Assembly (NCBI RefSeq): GCF_003369915.1
Contig: NC_046675.1
Location: forward strand, 10,478,001 to 10,542,000
Direction of reading: 5' to 3'
DNA length: 64,000 nucleotides
Source of the DNA: Drosophila miranda
Taxonomy: Eukaryota; Arthropoda; Insecta; Diptera; Drosophilidae
In this document: piece by piece, positions 61,971-64,000 of the stretch
How the letters are laid out: each line of letters begins with the position of its first letter
Position numbering within the stretch: the stretch's first letter is position 1
Made by a program: the position numbers and the translations under genes
The notes under the pieces: model-generated
Databases searched by the model: none
Seen by the model: only the letters and a program-made list of their open reading frames with translations
Told to the model about the DNA's origin: nothing

Positions 61971-63797
61971 TTAGAACTTTGGATTCAAGACATTGGCAAT
62001 AAACTCTTGCCACTTCCGCTGAAAGATCCGATTGATCTTGCGCCGTTCGTCCGAGGTGAGCACTGCATACTTGATGGAGTTGAGAGCCAGCTGCTTGAGG
62101 AAGCGCAAATCCGCCTCGGCAGGGGCCATGGCCATGAAGGCATAGTAGAAGTCGTAGCTGAGGCCCTTGGCACCCCACATCCCGGGATCATCGGATGAGA
62201 TCACAATGGGAAAGTTCTGGGCAATCAGGAAGCTGGCCGGATGATTGCGCAGATCCCAGACAAAGCCCAGCACCTGATTGGATATGGGATTCACTTCGAT
62301 GGCAATGTCTCGCTTCTTGATCGTAGACCACAGCTGGGGATGCTTGGGCAGGGCAAACGCGTGTCCAATGCGCTTCGAGCCCAGCAGAATGGCATCCATC
62401 ATGTTCCAGTCAGTGCGACCATGCCAATCTGTGGGCAAAAGTATTACTTAAAGGGATCGTATCCTGTGTATCCAAATGCTCACTTGTCTCGCCCGCGTGA
62501 AAGAAGTAGTTTGCCGTGCTGGGCAGGTCGGACAACTCGTTCACGTATTTGCTGAGCGGATCACCCGTGTCCTCCTGTCCAATCAAATCGAATCCTATCA
62601 CAAAATTCGGTTTTGCATGGCTGCAGGAGAGCCAGAGTTAGGTTTTTATCAGATTTGCCTCTGGTTTTCTTCGACTTACTGCAGCTGCTTGAAGGTTGTG
62701 ATGCGTCTGCTCATCTCCTCCTCGGTGGCCCGATTCCGCTTGGCATAGATCACCTTGAGGCCGACAAAGTCGTGATGCTTCGCCTTGAACTCCTCCACGA
62801 TGCGTTCCAATTCGTTGGCCACCTCCAGTGTGCTCAGGGTGCGATTGTTGTCGTCGTACAGCTGAAAAAAAGGGCATAAAGATTATATAATTGTCAGTAT
62901 ACTGAAGAGTACTCACAGGCGACAGGGAGGCTCGGACCTCCGCGTAGATAATGTTGTCCTCGCAGAGCTCCTCCAGCAGTCGCTTGTGGAAGGCGCAGTA
63001 GGAGGGTCTGTACTTATAGAGGCGATCGACAGTCGTAAAGATATTCTCAAAGCGTTCCCAGATCTTTTTGCGTTGGGACAAGAGAGCTGGGGATTGAAGG
63101 AGAGAATGTATAGATTTAAAGCTTAAAAGGGAGGGATGGGTGTGGGGTACTCCACCTTCTGGCTTCTGGCGGTGCATGTTTATGTGCTTCTCGAGCTGCC
63201 GCTCGTACTTTCCGCGATCCTCAGCGTTGATGCGCTCTGTGCATACATTCTGCACCTCGCTGTGGCACCCGCTCTGGTCGTAGGTGAAGACGAGCAGCCC
63301 GTCCACATTGCGGCACGTGTACAGATTGTTGGTGGTGGTCAGGTTGCCAATCACCCACTTGGAGGTGACCATGCCCGTGTTGTGGCCGTGCAGGAAGGCG
63401 CCCTTCGGCATCTTCTGTATGAATCGGAACACCTCGCTCTGTCGCACGTACTGCCTGCCCTGGAAGAAATGCATGGCCGGGGGATACTTCTCCGGCGTCT
63501 TAATGCCCTCGGCAATCTCTGCACGCTTGGCGTTCATCAGGATGCTGTTGGCTTTCTCCTCGTCCGAAGTAAGCCAGATGTTGCCACCCAGCGAGGCCAG
63601 ACGCTCCGCCTCCATGATCTGCTCCCTTAGAGTCTCGTAAGCTGCGAAATCCAATACGGGTCCCCTCAATGTTAGGGTATATCGCTTTTGATTGTTGATG
63701 TTGTTGAGCCGACAATCGGACGGAACTTACGTAAGTCCGCGGCATGCAGTCCCCCCAGAAGAGGCGGCACCAGGCACAGCAGCAGTCCCAGCAGCAT
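61971..63797 (-). CDS. secreted adenosine deaminase-related growth factor (ADGF/ADA2)
   Basis: Six coding exons: 63797-63731, 63641-63156, 63086-62917, 62861-62680, 62620-62484 and 62428-61971; 499 aa, typical for ADGFs. A Leu-rich signal peptide covers residues 1 to about 19. Known role of the family: extracellular deamination of adenosine to inosine, limiting adenosine signalling. Metal and substrate residues visible: HGH (FLHGHNTG, near 110), FFHAGET, GHAFAL, EVNPISNQ and SSDDPG. Flies have several paralogs (Adgf-A to -E); I cannot say which this is. Intron 2 (63155-63087, 69 nt) has a weak donor (GTGGAG) and is stop-free, so retention would add 23 residues. Confidence 0.92.
61998..62003 (+). 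terminator. likely ninaB polyadenylation signal inside the ADGF gene
   Basis: AATAAA lies 77 bases past the ninaB stop and within the last coding exon of the ADGF gene, antisense to it. If used, the two mRNAs overlap. Confidence 0.5.
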
Positions 63798-64000
63798 CGC
63801 TTCTGAGTTCCCAGCTCACAAAAATATACGTCGTATTTGTACTTATTAGATGCTCGTCGCTCGGCGTTTGCCAGCCAACTGATAAAGCCCCTGCTGGCTG
63901 ACCCATATTATTTGTCGCACTATATATTCTGTTCATGATCTTGTTCGCTTTGGTGCTTTGCAGCTTTCTAGCTGCAGTTCAATGTCACTCTGATGGGATA
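63798..64000. other. promoter side of the ADGF gene
   Basis: On the minus strand, an initiator-like ATCAGTTGG lies near 63882 and a TATATAG stretch near 63930. The spacing of about 46 bases is longer than the usual 31, so the TATA assignment is weak. Confidence 0.25.

Overview
The window reads as a euchromatic piece of a Drosophila genome. Spliced genes with introns of about 55-95 bp, core-promoter motifs of the fly type (TATCGATA, CGGTCACACTG, CGGTATATTT) and proteins that match fly families closely (falafel, ninaB, ADGF) all point there. The obscura group is my guess from gene content; the sequence alone does not prove a species. I rebuilt exons by reading splice sites and checking that reading phase is kept across each junction; every multi-exon gene below closes to a whole number of codons.

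Layout. 1-2.87 kb: no gene recognised. 2.87-10.7 kb (+): secreted one-domain chitin-binding protein with a long Ser/Thr-rich tail; its second intron hosts a kinesin-like gene on the other strand (5.87-7.40 kb). 11.5-13.9 kb (-) and 23.3-26.7 kb (+): two ABCG half-transporters resembling the ABCG5/ABCG8 pair, apparently divergently transcribed, the second behind an ~8 kb first intron. 27.06-29.06 kb (-): ATIC, purine synthesis. 29.4-30.8 kb (-): tRNA dimethylallyltransferase. 31.25-34.79 kb (-): a virus-like, intronless reading frame of about 1,100 codons broken by three frameshifts. 35.4-36.9 kb (+): aldo-keto reductase. 37.6-40.7 kb (-): TMEM245-like membrane protein. 41.5-41.96 kb (+): unrecognised 94-residue protein whose last exon lies antisense to the last coding exon of PIG-H (41.9-42.7 kb, -). 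46.3-49.9 kb (+): falafel. 52.85-53.95 kb (+): CFAP36. 54.6-58.95 kb (-): LRRC40-like leucine-rich protein with alternative ends. 59.6-61.9 kb (+): ninaB. 61.97-63.8 kb (-): secreted adenosine deaminase (ADGF).

Most genes are unrelated housekeeping neighbours, arranged in divergent and tail-to-tail pairs with very short gaps. The ABCG pair is the one likely functional partnership. The most unusual items are the virus-like insertion, the loss of nearly all ATPase motifs in both ABCG proteins, the 33-bp inverted repeat of promoter motifs at 41.1-41.5 kb, and the degenerate kinesin motor nested in an intron.
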